29,862 nt of DNA, taken from NCBI GenBank assembly GCA_964575975.1, contig CAZNTU010000054.1, positions 1-29,862 of the forward strand, read 5' to 3'. The position numbers and the translations under genes were made by a program. Each line of letters begins with the position of its first letter. The first letter of the stretch is position 1. The notes beneath the pieces were generated by a model, which saw only the letters and a list, made by a program, of their open reading frames with translations, searched no databases and was not told where the DNA came from. This document shows positions 1-6,810 of the stretch, in pieces. Origin of the DNA: G963674505 sp964575975. GTDB taxonomy: Bacteria; Desulfobacterota; Desulfobacteria; Desulfobacterales; SKZT01.

Positions 1-60
1 CCAACCGCACGGGTCGATAAATTCGGCATGCTACCCGTTAAGTTTACAATGTCAAATTAG
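1..60 (+). CDS. Possible 3' end of an upstream gene (partial)
   Basis: Frame 1 is open from the window edge and ends with TAG at 58-60, giving a 19-residue tail that ends PVKFTMSN. No family can be recognised from so short a piece, and a second frame is also open here. This is only a possibility. Between this stop and the promoter at 207 I see no gene. Confidence 0.2.
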   Translation, partial: PTARVDKFGMLPVKFTMSN

Positions 61-83
61 TTGCGGCTTTTGGTCTTCCCGTC

Positions 84-108
84 GTTGTTTTAAAAATTTG
101 AAAACAAC
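84..108. repeat. 8-bp inverted repeat, function unknown
   Basis: GTTGTTTT (84-91) and AAAACAAC (101-108) form a perfect 8-bp inverted repeat around an A/T-rich 9-nt centre. There is no T-tract after it, so it is not an obvious intrinsic terminator. It could end the upstream gene or be chance in an AT-rich stretch. Confidence 0.25.
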
Positions 109-206
109 CTTCGTATCTTCGCCTGAAAAATGGAATGGACATCGTTTACGTTGCTTTGCAGCTATCTTTTCGGATGTTTGACGAGTTGGTCCGGCAAAAA
201 AAACGC

Positions 207-235
207 TTGACAAATTTTTTTCGATTATTTACAGC
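207..235 (+). promoter_or_regulatory. Candidate sigma-70 promoter of the aromatic operon
   Basis: A perfect -35 box TTGACA lies at 207-212. At 17 nt spacing is TACAGC (230-235), a weak -10 (TAnAnn only). Transcription would start near 242, a few bases before the leader-peptide ribosome binding site at 256-261. The position fits the attenuator, but the -10 is poor, so confidence is moderate. Confidence 0.45.
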
Positions 236-269
236 TTTACGAAAAATTTTTTACGAAGGAGAAGTCGGA

Positions 270-350
270 TTGAATAATACGTACGCGGGCCAATACCTCT
301 TTTATTTTTGGTATTATTTTTTTAGCACCGGTCCGCCCGCAGTGCGCTAA
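270..350 (+). CDS. Aromatic-amino-acid leader peptide (attenuator)
   Basis: A 26-codon reading frame starts at TTG 270 and stops at TAA 348-350. The start is set by a strong Shine-Dalgarno AAGGAG at 256-261 with 8 nt spacing. The peptide begins MNNTYAGQYL and residues 11-18 (codons 300-323) are Phe-Tyr-Phe-Trp-Tyr-Tyr-Phe-Phe; with Tyr5 and Tyr9, 10 of residues 5-18 are aromatic. This is the hallmark of a ribosome-stalling leader, as in trpL and pheL. Here Phe, Tyr and Trp are mixed, which matches the downstream gene (DAHP synthase), the first step common to all three. The same frame is open back to an ATG at 135, but that ATG lies upstream of the candidate promoter and has no SD. The peptide probably has no function of its own beyond being translated. 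Confidence 0.85.
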   Translation: MNNTYAGQYLFYFWYYFFSTGPPAVR

Positions 351-397
351 TCCGACCAAACAAAACAAACAAGGCGCGAAAAGCCGTGGGCGAACCG
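285..397 (+). promoter_or_regulatory. Attenuator: protector (1:2) and antiterminator (2:3) pairings
   Basis: Protector 1:2: GCGGGC (285-290) pairs perfectly with GCCCGC (335-340), and inside it AATACC (292-297) pairs with GGTATT (310-315). Antiterminator 2:3: CGGT-c-CGCCCGC (329-340) pairs with GTGGGCG-a-ACCG (386-397), 11 pairs with one internal C.A mismatch and one G.U. The 3' arm takes 386-391, which is also the top of the terminator 5' arm (379-391), so antiterminator and terminator exclude each other. Inferred logic: a ribosome stalled on the aromatic codons (300-323) disrupts 1:2 and leaves 329-340 free to form 2:3, giving readthrough. A ribosome that reaches the stop at 348 covers 329-340 and lets the terminator form. 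Pairings were found by eye; no energies were computed. Confidence 0.75.
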
Positions 398-423
398 AAA
401 AAAGCCCGCGGCTTTTTTGTTTT
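379..423 (+). terminator. Intrinsic terminator of the attenuator (3:4)
   Basis: AAAAGCCGTGGGC (379-391) pairs with GCCCGCGGCTTTT (404-416): 13 pairs with one G.U wobble and a 12-nt loop, followed by T6GT4 (413-423). It lies about 30 nt after the leader stop codon and about 40 nt before the aro operon start. That is the expected place for an attenuator rather than for the end of a gene. Confidence 0.88.
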
Positions 424-465
424 GAAAAACCGGGGAGCCCACAAAACCGAAGAAAGGGTAAAGAC

Positions 466-1515
466 ATGACGAAGACGACGTACGACATTCATGTGAAGGG
501 CTACGAACATCTTATTCCCCCGTTGCAATTGAAACACGAGTTTCCCCTCGACGAAAAGGCAACCGCCACCGTGCTCGAGGGGAGAAAGACGATCCAGGAC
601 ATCATCGACGGCAAGGACAAGCGCCTGCTCGCCATTGTCGGCCCCTGCTCGATCCACGACGAAGGGTCGGCGATCGAATACGCCGAAAGGCTTCTCGAAA
701 TCGACGGGAAGGTCAGGGACAACCTTTTTCTCGTCATGAGGGTCTATTTCGAGAAGCCCCGCACGAACGTGGGATGGAAGGGCCTGATCAACGACCCCGC
801 CCTTGACGGTTCCTGCGACATCCAGCAGGGCTTGAGGAAAGCGAGAAAGCTTCTTTTGGACATCTGCCAGATGGGCGTTCCCGTCGCCACGGAAATTCTG
901 GAGCCCATCATTCCGCAGTACATAGCGGGCTTGGTCAGCTGGGCGGCGATCGGGGCCAGGACCACCGAGTCCCAGACCCACCGGGAGATGGCGAGCGGCC
1001 TTTCCATGCCGGTCGGGTTCAAGAACCACACCAACGGCGACCTCGATATCGCGCTGAACGCCATGCAGGCCGCCAGGGCCGAACAGACTTTCCTGGGCAT
1101 CGACCAGGAGGGTCGCTCCTGCATCGTGAGGACTACGGGAAATCCCTACGGCCACTTGGTTTTAAGGGGAGGGGAGCATCCCAACTACGACCCGGTATGC
1201 ATCGCCGAAGCCACCGCCAAACTGAAGGCCAAGAAACTCCCTGGTGCCATCGTCGTGGACTGCTCCCACGGAAACTCCGGGAAAAAATACCAGGGCCAGG
1301 CCTTTGTCTGGAAAAGCGTGATCGCCCAGCGCGTCGAAGGCGCCAAGGAAATCGTGGGCCTTATGCTGGAGAGCAACCTCCAGGAGGGAAACCAGAAGCT
1401 CACCGAAGATCTTTCCCGCCTCAAGTACGGCGTGTCCGTCACGGACGAATGCATATCCTGGAAAACGACCGAAAGCCTGCTGCTGCTGGCGAACGAAGAG
1501 CTGTCGAAACAATAG
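466..1515 (+). CDS. aroF: 3-deoxy-7-phosphoheptulonate (DAHP) synthase, class I alpha
   Basis: Condenses phosphoenolpyruvate and erythrose 4-phosphate to DAHP, the committed step of the shikimate pathway, in the cytoplasm. The 349 residues match the AroF/AroG/AroH family length (about 350). Metal ligands are present at the expected places: Cys61 (GPCSIHD), His268 (DCSHGNS), Glu302 (LESNLQEG) and Asp327 (VTDECISW). The signatures GARTTESQTHRE and PVGFKNHTNG are clear. The region homologous to the AroG feedback pocket keeps PQY and FL, but whether Phe, Tyr or Trp inhibits cannot be told, so the choice of paralogue symbol is arbitrary. The start ATG at 466 follows AAAGGGTAAAGAC. It is the first gene of a four-gene operon with pheA 23 nt downstream, placed behind the attenuator at 270-423. 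Confidence 0.96.
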   Translation: MTKTTYDIHVKGYEHLIPPLQLKHEFPLDEKATATVLEGRKTIQDIIDGKDKRLLAIVGPCSIHDEGSAIEYAERLLEIDGKVRDNLFLVMRVYFEKPRTNVGWKGLINDPALDGSCDIQQGLRKARKLLLDICQMGVPVATEILEPIIPQYIAGLVSWAAIGARTTESQTHREMASGLSMPVGFKNHTNGDLDIALNAMQAARAEQTFLGIDQEGRSCIVRTTGNPYGHLVLRGGEHPNYDPVCIAEATAKLKAKKLPGAIVVDCSHGNSGKKYQGQAFVWKSVIAQRVEGAKEIVGLMLESNLQEGNQKLTEDLSRLKYGVSVTDECISWKTTESLLLLANEELSKQ

Positions 1516-1538
1516 CCGAAAGGAAACCAAGAAAACCA

Positions 1539-2651
1539 ATGAACAATTCGATCGATCGTTCGGAAATCGAAAAGCTTACCGACCTCGGCGTCATTCGCCA
1601 AAACATCGACGACGTGGACGAAAAGATTCTGCGGCTGATCAACACCAGGCTCCAGCTGGCGAAGAGGATCGGCGATTTGAAAAAGGCCAAGGGCGAGACC
1701 GTCATGGACAACGCCAGGGAGAGCATGGTCCTGAACCGCTTGGTTTCCCTCAACGAGGGGCCTCTGACCGACAAGATGGTCCAGCATCTTTTCGCGGAAA
1801 TCATCGCTGCCGCGCGGGAGATTCAGAAGCCCCAGCAGGCGGCCTACTTGGGACCCGAGGCCACGTTCACCCACCTGGCCGCCATGAGCCACTTCGGCAG
1901 TTCCGTCAAGTTCGTCCCCCAGGCCAGCATTCGGGACGTCTTCATGGAGGTGGAGAAGGGGACCTGCCAGTACGGAGTCGTCCCGGTGGAAAACTCCATC
2001 GAGGGGGCGGTCAACTACACGCTGGACCTGTTCTACGAGTCGGACCTCAAGATTTGTTCCGAGATATACCAGTCCGTATCACACGATCTTCTTTCCAAAA
2101 CGGGCGCGCTGGAGGACATCCAGGTGATCTATTCCCATCCGCACGCCTTCGCCCAGTGCCGAAAGTGGCTCAGGAAGCATCTTCCGGGCTGTCCGTTGAA
2201 GGAATGCGGAAGCACCGCCTCGGCCGCCAAGCTGGCTTCGGAAAACCCCGAGTCGGCGGCGATATCGAGCAGCGAGGCCGCGAACATGTACAACCTGAAC
2301 GTCGTGGCCTCCAGGATCGAGGACGCGAGCAGGAACATCACCCGGTTCTTGGTGATCGGGCGGGAGGAAGTCCGAAGGACGGGAAGGGACAAGACCTCCA
2401 TCATGTTCGTGACGGCCCACGTTCCCGGCGCTCTGTACAGGTTGCTCCAGCCGGTGGCGGCGGCGGGATTGAACATGGTGAAGCTGGAATCGAGGCCCGC
2501 CAGGCACGAAAAATGGTCCTACGTCTTTTTCGCGGATTTCGAGGGGCATATCGAGGACCCGCACGTGAAAAACACCATCGACGAGATGAAAAACATAAGC
2601 CTGTTCTTGAAGTGGCTCGGCTCTTATCCCCGCGCCCGGAACGGCTTTTAA
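1539..2651 (+). CDS. pheA: Bifunctional chorismate mutase / prephenate dehydratase (P-protein)
   Basis: Converts chorismate to prephenate and then to phenylpyruvate, the precursor of phenylalanine. It has 370 residues. An AroQ-type chorismate mutase helix bundle covers about 15-95 (VDEKILRLINTRLQLAKRIG). Prephenate dehydratase covers about 101-275 (YLGPEATFTHLAA, VVPVENSIEGAV and the catalytic Thr-Arg-Phe at 268-270). A C-terminal ACT domain covers about 285-365, with the Phe-binding motifs GALY (297-300) and ESRP (317-320), so allosteric feedback by Phe is likely. The frame is open further upstream, back into the DAHP synthase gene. ATG 1539 is chosen because the domain starts there; an AGGA lies 14 nt upstream, rather far. 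Second gene of the operon, 26 nt before aroA. Confidence 0.95.
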   Translation: MNNSIDRSEIEKLTDLGVIRQNIDDVDEKILRLINTRLQLAKRIGDLKKAKGETVMDNARESMVLNRLVSLNEGPLTDKMVQHLFAEIIAAAREIQKPQQAAYLGPEATFTHLAAMSHFGSSVKFVPQASIRDVFMEVEKGTCQYGVVPVENSIEGAVNYTLDLFYESDLKICSEIYQSVSHDLLSKTGALEDIQVIYSHPHAFAQCRKWLRKHLPGCPLKECGSTASAAKLASENPESAAISSSEAANMYNLNVVASRIEDASRNITRFLVIGREEVRRTGRDKTSIMFVTAHVPGALYRLLQPVAAAGLNMVKLESRPARHEKWSYVFFADFEGHIEDPHVKNTIDEMKNISLFLKWLGSYPRARNGF

Positions 2652-2677
2652 TCGGAAGGGTTTGCAGCGAGGCGAAC

Positions 2678-3952
2678 ATGATAGAAATCAAACCTGGTAA
2701 AATTTCGGATTGCTCGGTCAGGGTCCCCGGTTCCAAGAGCTACACGCACCGCATGCTCATCGCGGCCGCGCTGTCCGACGGACGTTGCGTGGTGGAGAAC
2801 GGCCTTAGAAGCGAGGATACCCTGCTGACCAAGGACGCGTTGATCCGGATGGGCGTAAGAATCGACGACGTGGACGGCCGGTTCGAGATTCAGGGAGTCC
2901 GGGGAGTGCTGAAAAAGCCGCAAGAGGCGGTCTATTTGGGAAATTCCGGCACGTCCATGCGATTGCTGACCGGGGTTGCGGCCCTTTGCGACGGCGTATG
3001 CGAGCTGACCGGGACCGAGCGCATGAAGCAAAGGCCCATCGACGACCTTCTGGACGCCTTGAACAATCTCGGGATCGAGGCCGTTTCCATAAACGGGAAC
3101 GGTTGTCCCCCCGTAAGAATATCGGGAGGAAAGGTCCAAGGCGGAAAAACGAGCGTCCGGTGCAAGATCAGCAGCCAGTTTCTTTCCTCCCTTTTGCTGA
3201 TCGGTCCGTACACGACGGAGGGAGTGGATGTTCGGGTGGTCGAGGGTCCCGTTTCCAAGCCGTATATCGACATGACGGTCGAAGTGATGCGACGATGCGG
3301 CGCGAAAATCGACCGGGAAGGCTACGACCGGTTTTTCGTCCCCGGCGGACAGGTCTACAAGGCGGGCGTCTACCAAGTGGAGCCGGATTGTTCCCAGGCC
3401 GGCTATTTCTGGGGCGCGGCCGCGATCGCGGGTGCCCGTGTCAAGGTTCTGGGTACCACTGAGAAATCGCGCCAGGGCGATGTCCGGTTCGCACAAGTCC
3501 TCGGCCGCATGGGTTGCAAGGTCGAGGAGGAGCCTGACGGCATTTGCGTCCAGGGCGATGCTTTGAACGGCATCGAGGCGGACATGGCCGACATGCCCGA
3601 CATGGTCCCGACTCTCGCGGTGGTCGCGGCGTTCGCGGAAGGGACTACCGAAATCAGGAACGTGGCGCACCTGAAGGCGAAGGAGAGCGACCGCCTGGGA
3701 TCGGTGGTGGACGAGCTGGTGAAAATGGGTATCGAGGCGTCCTGCACCGACGACGGCATGACCATCGTCGGCGGAAATCCCCGAGGCGCGGAAATCCGCA
3801 CCTACAACGACCATCGGATCGCCATGGCATTTTCCATGGCGGGGTTGAAGGTCCCCGGAGTGAAGATCGAGAACGAACGCTGCGTGGACAAGTCCTTTCC
3901 GAACTATTGGGAAGTTTTCGAGGGACTGCGCCGATTGCAAAAACAACGATAA
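2678..3952 (+). CDS. aroA: 5-enolpyruvylshikimate-3-phosphate synthase
   Basis: Transfers the enolpyruvyl group of PEP to shikimate 3-phosphate in the cytoplasm. It has 424 residues, normal for the family. Conserved elements: PGSKSYTHR with Lys20, Ser21 and Arg25; NSGTSMR at 89-95, where Gly91 is the counterpart of E. coli Gly96; RMKQRPI (115-121); SSQ (165-167); Asp308 in DMVPTLAV (the E. coli Asp313 position); KESDR (335-339); and NDHR (377-380). All catalytic positions appear intact, and the Gly96-type residue suggests a class I-like site. ATG 2678 has GAGG at 2669-2672. The same frame is open upstream to 2054 inside pheA, but that extension is not conserved protein. The aroC gene starts 15 nt after its stop. 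Confidence 0.96.
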   Translation: MIEIKPGKISDCSVRVPGSKSYTHRMLIAAALSDGRCVVENGLRSEDTLLTKDALIRMGVRIDDVDGRFEIQGVRGVLKKPQEAVYLGNSGTSMRLLTGVAALCDGVCELTGTERMKQRPIDDLLDALNNLGIEAVSINGNGCPPVRISGGKVQGGKTSVRCKISSQFLSSLLLIGPYTTEGVDVRVVEGPVSKPYIDMTVEVMRRCGAKIDREGYDRFFVPGGQVYKAGVYQVEPDCSQAGYFWGAAAIAGARVKVLGTTEKSRQGDVRFAQVLGRMGCKVEEEPDGICVQGDALNGIEADMADMPDMVPTLAVVAAFAEGTTEIRNVAHLKAKESDRLGSVVDELVKMGIEASCTDDGMTIVGGNPRGAEIRTYNDHRIAMAFSMAGLKVPGVKIENERCVDKSFPNYWEVFEGLRRLQKQR

Positions 3953-3967
3953 AAAGGAAAAAAACGG

Positions 3968-5023
3968 ATGCCGGGAAGTTCGTTCGGAACATTGTTTAGA
4001 ATAACGACATGGGGGGAATCCCACGGCAAGGGAGTCGGAGTGGCGATCGACGGATGCCCCCCCAAACTGCCTTTGACGGAAACGACGATCCAGGAGATGC
4101 TCGATCGAAGACGTCCGGGCAAGTCGGTGGCCGGCACGGCCCGAAAGGAGCCCGACCGGGCGATGATCATGTCCGGGGTGTTCGAGGGCGTCACCACGGG
4201 AACGCCGATCATGGTCATGGTGGAGAACAAGGACGCCAAATCCGGCGCGTACTCTCCCTACGCCGAGCTTTTCCGTCCGGGACACGGCGATTTCACCTAT
4301 TTGGCCAAGTACGGGGTCCGGGACTGGCGGGGAGGCGGAAGAGCTTCGGCCAGGGAGACGGTCGCCCGCGTGGCGGCCGGGGCCGTCGCCAAAGCCCTTC
4401 TCGAGAAACACGGAATTTCCGTGACGGCGTACACGATCGAAATAGGCGGGGTCAAGGCGGAAAAAAGAGATCTCGCCAATGTCGAAGACAACATTTTACT
4501 GTGCCCCGACCCGGAAGCGGCCGAAAGAATGGAGCAACGCCTGGCCGAAGTTAAAAGACAAGGCGATTCCCTAGGCGGCGTGGTCGAAATCAGGGCCGCC
4601 GGGGTTCCCGCAGGACTCGGAAATCCCGTTTTCGACAAGCTGGACGCCGAACTGGCCAAGGCCGTCATGAGCATCGGCGCGGTCAAGGGGGTTGAAATCG
4701 GGGCGGGTTTCGAGGCCGCGCGCATGCTGGGTTCCCAAAACAACGACCCGATCGCCGAAGACGGTTTCGCGTCCAACAACGCCGGAGGAATTCTCGCGGG
4801 CATATCCAACGGCGACGACATCGTAGTCAGAGCGGCCGTGAAACCCATTCCGTCCATCGCCATCGAACAAAAAACCGTGGATATCCGCGGCAACGAACAA
4901 ACCATTTCGGTCCAAGGACGCCACGACATCTCGGCAATACCCCGAATCAACGTCGTGTGCGAGGCCATGGTCTGCATCGTCTTGGCGGATCATTTTCTGC
5001 AGCAGAGGGCGGTGCCGTTGTGA
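3968..5023 (+). CDS. aroC: Chorismate synthase
   Basis: Anti-1,4-elimination of phosphate from EPSP to give chorismate; it needs reduced FMN. It has 351 residues, typical for the short bacterial form. Signatures: TWGESHG with the catalytic His19; GHGDFTYLAKYG followed by the arginine-rich RDWRGGGRASARET; NNAGGILAGISNGDDI; and GRHDISAIPR near the C-terminus with the second catalytic His. SD AAAAAGGA lies before ATG 3968. Last gene of the aromatic operon: the four genes cover the pathway's entry, its last two shared steps and the Phe branch. aroB/D/E/K, tyrA and trp genes are not in this window. Confidence 0.97.
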   Translation: MPGSSFGTLFRITTWGESHGKGVGVAIDGCPPKLPLTETTIQEMLDRRRPGKSVAGTARKEPDRAMIMSGVFEGVTTGTPIMVMVENKDAKSGAYSPYAELFRPGHGDFTYLAKYGVRDWRGGGRASARETVARVAAGAVAKALLEKHGISVTAYTIEIGGVKAEKRDLANVEDNILLCPDPEAAERMEQRLAEVKRQGDSLGGVVEIRAAGVPAGLGNPVFDKLDAELAKAVMSIGAVKGVEIGAGFEAARMLGSQNNDPIAEDGFASNNAGGILAGISNGDDIVVRAAVKPIPSIAIEQKTVDIRGNEQTISVQGRHDISAIPRINVVCEAMVCIVLADHFLQQRAVPL

Positions 5024-5052
5024 TGTTTTCTTTGTTTTGACAGCGATCGCAA

Positions 5053-5072
5053 GGGGCCATTTCCATGGCCCC
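5053..5072. terminator. Candidate hairpin between convergent aroC and the MTH1187 gene
   Basis: GGGGCCAT (5053-5060) and ATGGCCCC (5065-5072) form a perfect 8-bp stem with a TTCC loop, sitting 3 nt after the stop of the minus-strand gene and 30 nt after aroC. Neither side has a good T-tract, so it may be a weak or factor-assisted terminator. Confidence 0.4.
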
Positions 5073-5074
5073 GC

Positions 5075-5374
5075 CTATCCAAGCTTTTCCTCCAAGGACT
5101 CTAGCTTCCTCCGCATGCGTCCCCCCGGCCCCTTGCGATAGTCCACCTTCATGGTCATGTAGACGCGGTCGCTGTCCTCCCTCAGTTTCTGGAAGCATCG
5201 GCCGATAACGCCCATGACCTCGTCCCAGTCGTCCCCCTCGATGCAAGTCCCCATGGGACCGGTTTCGTGGGCAAGGCCGCTTTCGTTGACAATCTTCACC
5301 GCCTTGGCCACGTAGGCGCTCACGCTAGCTCCTTTGTCCGTCGGAAATATGGAGAAATCGACGATTACGCTCAT
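5075..5374 (-). CDS. MTH1187-family thiamine-binding protein
   Basis: A 99-residue cytoplasmic protein of the MTH1187/YqgV-like family (a ferredoxin-like alpha/beta fold; members bind thiamine-type ligands). Diagnostic stretches are SIFPTDKGASVSAYVAKAVK at residues 8-27, then a Gly-Pro-Met-Gly-Thr segment and EGDDWDEVMGVIGRC, full length for the family. SD AGGGAG is 11 nt upstream. It lies 42 nt after lpdA on the same strand. The E1 subunit encoded three genes upstream uses thiamine diphosphate, so a cofactor-related link is plausible. Its biological role is not settled in the family. Confidence 0.85.
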   Translation of the reverse strand: MSVIVDFSIFPTDKGASVSAYVAKAVKIVNESGLAHETGPMGTCIEGDDWDEVMGVIGRCFQKLREDSDRVYMTMKVDYRKGPGGRMRRKLESLEEKLG

Positions 5375-5416
5375 TGTTGCATTGTCTCCCTGCTAAAAAA
5401 GTTTCACCTGTGTTGT

Positions 5417-6808
5417 TCAATGTTTCAACATCATGGCCGCCTCGTGAATGGATTCGGACAGAGTAGGGTGTCCGTGGACGGTGCGGGCGATGTCTTCGGC
5501 GCTGGCGCCGAATTCCATGGCCAGCACGCACTCGGCGATCATGTCCGACGCTCTGGGGCCCAAAATGTGAACCCCCAGGATTCGGTCGGTTTTCTTGTGG
5601 GCGAGGATTTTCACGAACCCGTCCGTTTCGCCCATGCATTTGGCCCTGCCGTTTCCCGCGAAAGGATACGTGGCCGACGAGTACGGGATTTTACGCTCTT
5701 TGACTTGGTCCTCGGTCAGGCCCACGGAGGCGACCTCGGGCCAAGTGTAGACGATCCCCGGAATCGCGTCGTAGTTGACCTCGCCCGCGAGCCCTGCCAT
5801 TTGCTCAACGGCGGCGATTCCCTCGGCCGAGGCCTTGTGGGCCAGCATAGGACCGTCGATCAGGTCCCCGATCGCATATACGTATGGCACGGAAGTCCGG
5901 TATTGCTCGTCGACGACGACCCGGCCCGATTTTTCAGCGATTTCGACCCCGGCCTCCTCCAATCCCAAACCGGAGGTCAGCGGCTTTCTTCCCACCGCCA
6001 CGAGCAGCTTGTCGAACTCCAGCGCCTCCTCCTTTCCGTCCTTTTCCACCTTGACCTCGACCGTGTCGTCCGCGACGTTCGCCGAGACTACTCTCGTCTT
6101 CAAACGGAAATTCATGCCCTGCTTGGCCAGAATCTTCTGAAGCCTGCGCGACGCCATGCCGTCCATGTTCGTGGCGATACCGCCCAGCATTTCCACCACG
6201 GTAACCTGCGCGCCAAGCCTCAGCCAGACCGATCCCAGTTCCAAACCGATGTACCCGCCTCCCACGATCCCCAAATGCCTGGGAACCGACGAAAAGGAAA
6301 GCGCTTCGGTGGAGCCGACGATTCTCTCGCCGTCGAACTCCATGCCGGGGACTTCCACAGGCTTGCTTCCGGTGGCGAGCAATATGCGGTCCGCTTCGTA
6401 GACTTCCGCCTCGTCGCCCTTGCGAACCTCGATTCCCTTTTCTCCGGCGAGCCTGGCGGTCCCGTGGACGAAATCCACGCCGTTGTTCTTGAACAGGCCC
6501 GATATGCCGTCGGTCAGGTCCCGGACCACCTTGTCCTTCCTCGCCATCATGGCCCCGAGATCGAGCCCGACCTCCTTTGCCACGACGCCGTGCTCCGCGA
6601 AGGTCTCCTTGGCCATGCGGTAGTACTCGCTGGAATCCAAAAGGGCTTTGCTGGGGATGCATCCCACGTTGAGGCATACGCCGCCCGGGCGGCTGTGCTT
6701 TTCCACGCAGGCCGTCTTCATGCCCAGCTGCGCCGCCCTCAGCGCGGCCACGTACCCGCCGGGGCCGCTTCCCACGACAATCAGATCGTATCGTTTTCGT
6801 TCGGCCAT
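5417..6808 (-). CDS. lpdA: Dihydrolipoyl dehydrogenase (E3)
   Basis: An FAD-dependent disulfide oxidoreductase that reoxidises the E2 dihydrolipoyl arm with NAD+. It has 463 residues. The FAD-binding GSGPGGY is at 13-19, and the redox-active pair Cys45/Cys50 is in GGVCLNVGC. An NAD-binding GGGYIGLELG follows, and AIGDLI marks the second FAD contact. The C-terminal HGHPTLSE carries the catalytic His-Glu pair. Start choice: GGAGG at 6816-6820 is 7 nt before ATG 6808 but only 1 nt from the ATG at 6814, so 6808 is used. The start is 2 nt after the sucB stop, implying translational coupling. Confidence 0.96.
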   Translation of the reverse strand: MAERKRYDLIVVGSGPGGYVAALRAAQLGMKTACVEKHSRPGGVCLNVGCIPSKALLDSSEYYRMAKETFAEHGVVAKEVGLDLGAMMARKDKVVRDLTDGISGLFKNNGVDFVHGTARLAGEKGIEVRKGDEAEVYEADRILLATGSKPVEVPGMEFDGERIVGSTEALSFSSVPRHLGIVGGGYIGLELGSVWLRLGAQVTVVEMLGGIATNMDGMASRRLQKILAKQGMNFRLKTRVVSANVADDTVEVKVEKDGKEEALEFDKLLVAVGRKPLTSGLGLEEAGVEIAEKSGRVVVDEQYRTSVPYVYAIGDLIDGPMLAHKASAEGIAAVEQMAGLAGEVNYDAIPGIVYTWPEVASVGLTEDQVKERKIPYSSATYPFAGNGRAKCMGETDGFVKILAHKKTDRILGVHILGPRASDMIAECVLAMEFGASAEDIARTVHGHPTLSESIHEAAMMLKH

Positions 6809-6810
6809 AA

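Noticed and set aside
135..269. ATG-initiated 5' extension of the leader peptide frame
   Set aside because: The ATG at 135 has no SD and lies upstream of the TTGACA promoter; the TTG at 270 has AAGGAG at ideal spacing and gives the aromatic run in a compact leader.
322..1155. 277-codon minus-strand frame
   Set aside because: Antisense shadow of DAHP synthase; high-GC codon structure opens it, and no family motif is visible.
1060..1515. Extended pheA start at 1197 inside the DAHP synthase gene
   Set aside because: The extension translates in a shadow frame of the upstream gene; the chorismate mutase domain begins just after ATG 1539.
2648..4411. 587-codon minus-strand frame
   Set aside because: Antisense to aroA and aroC; composition rich in Arg/His/Asp, typical of a shadow.
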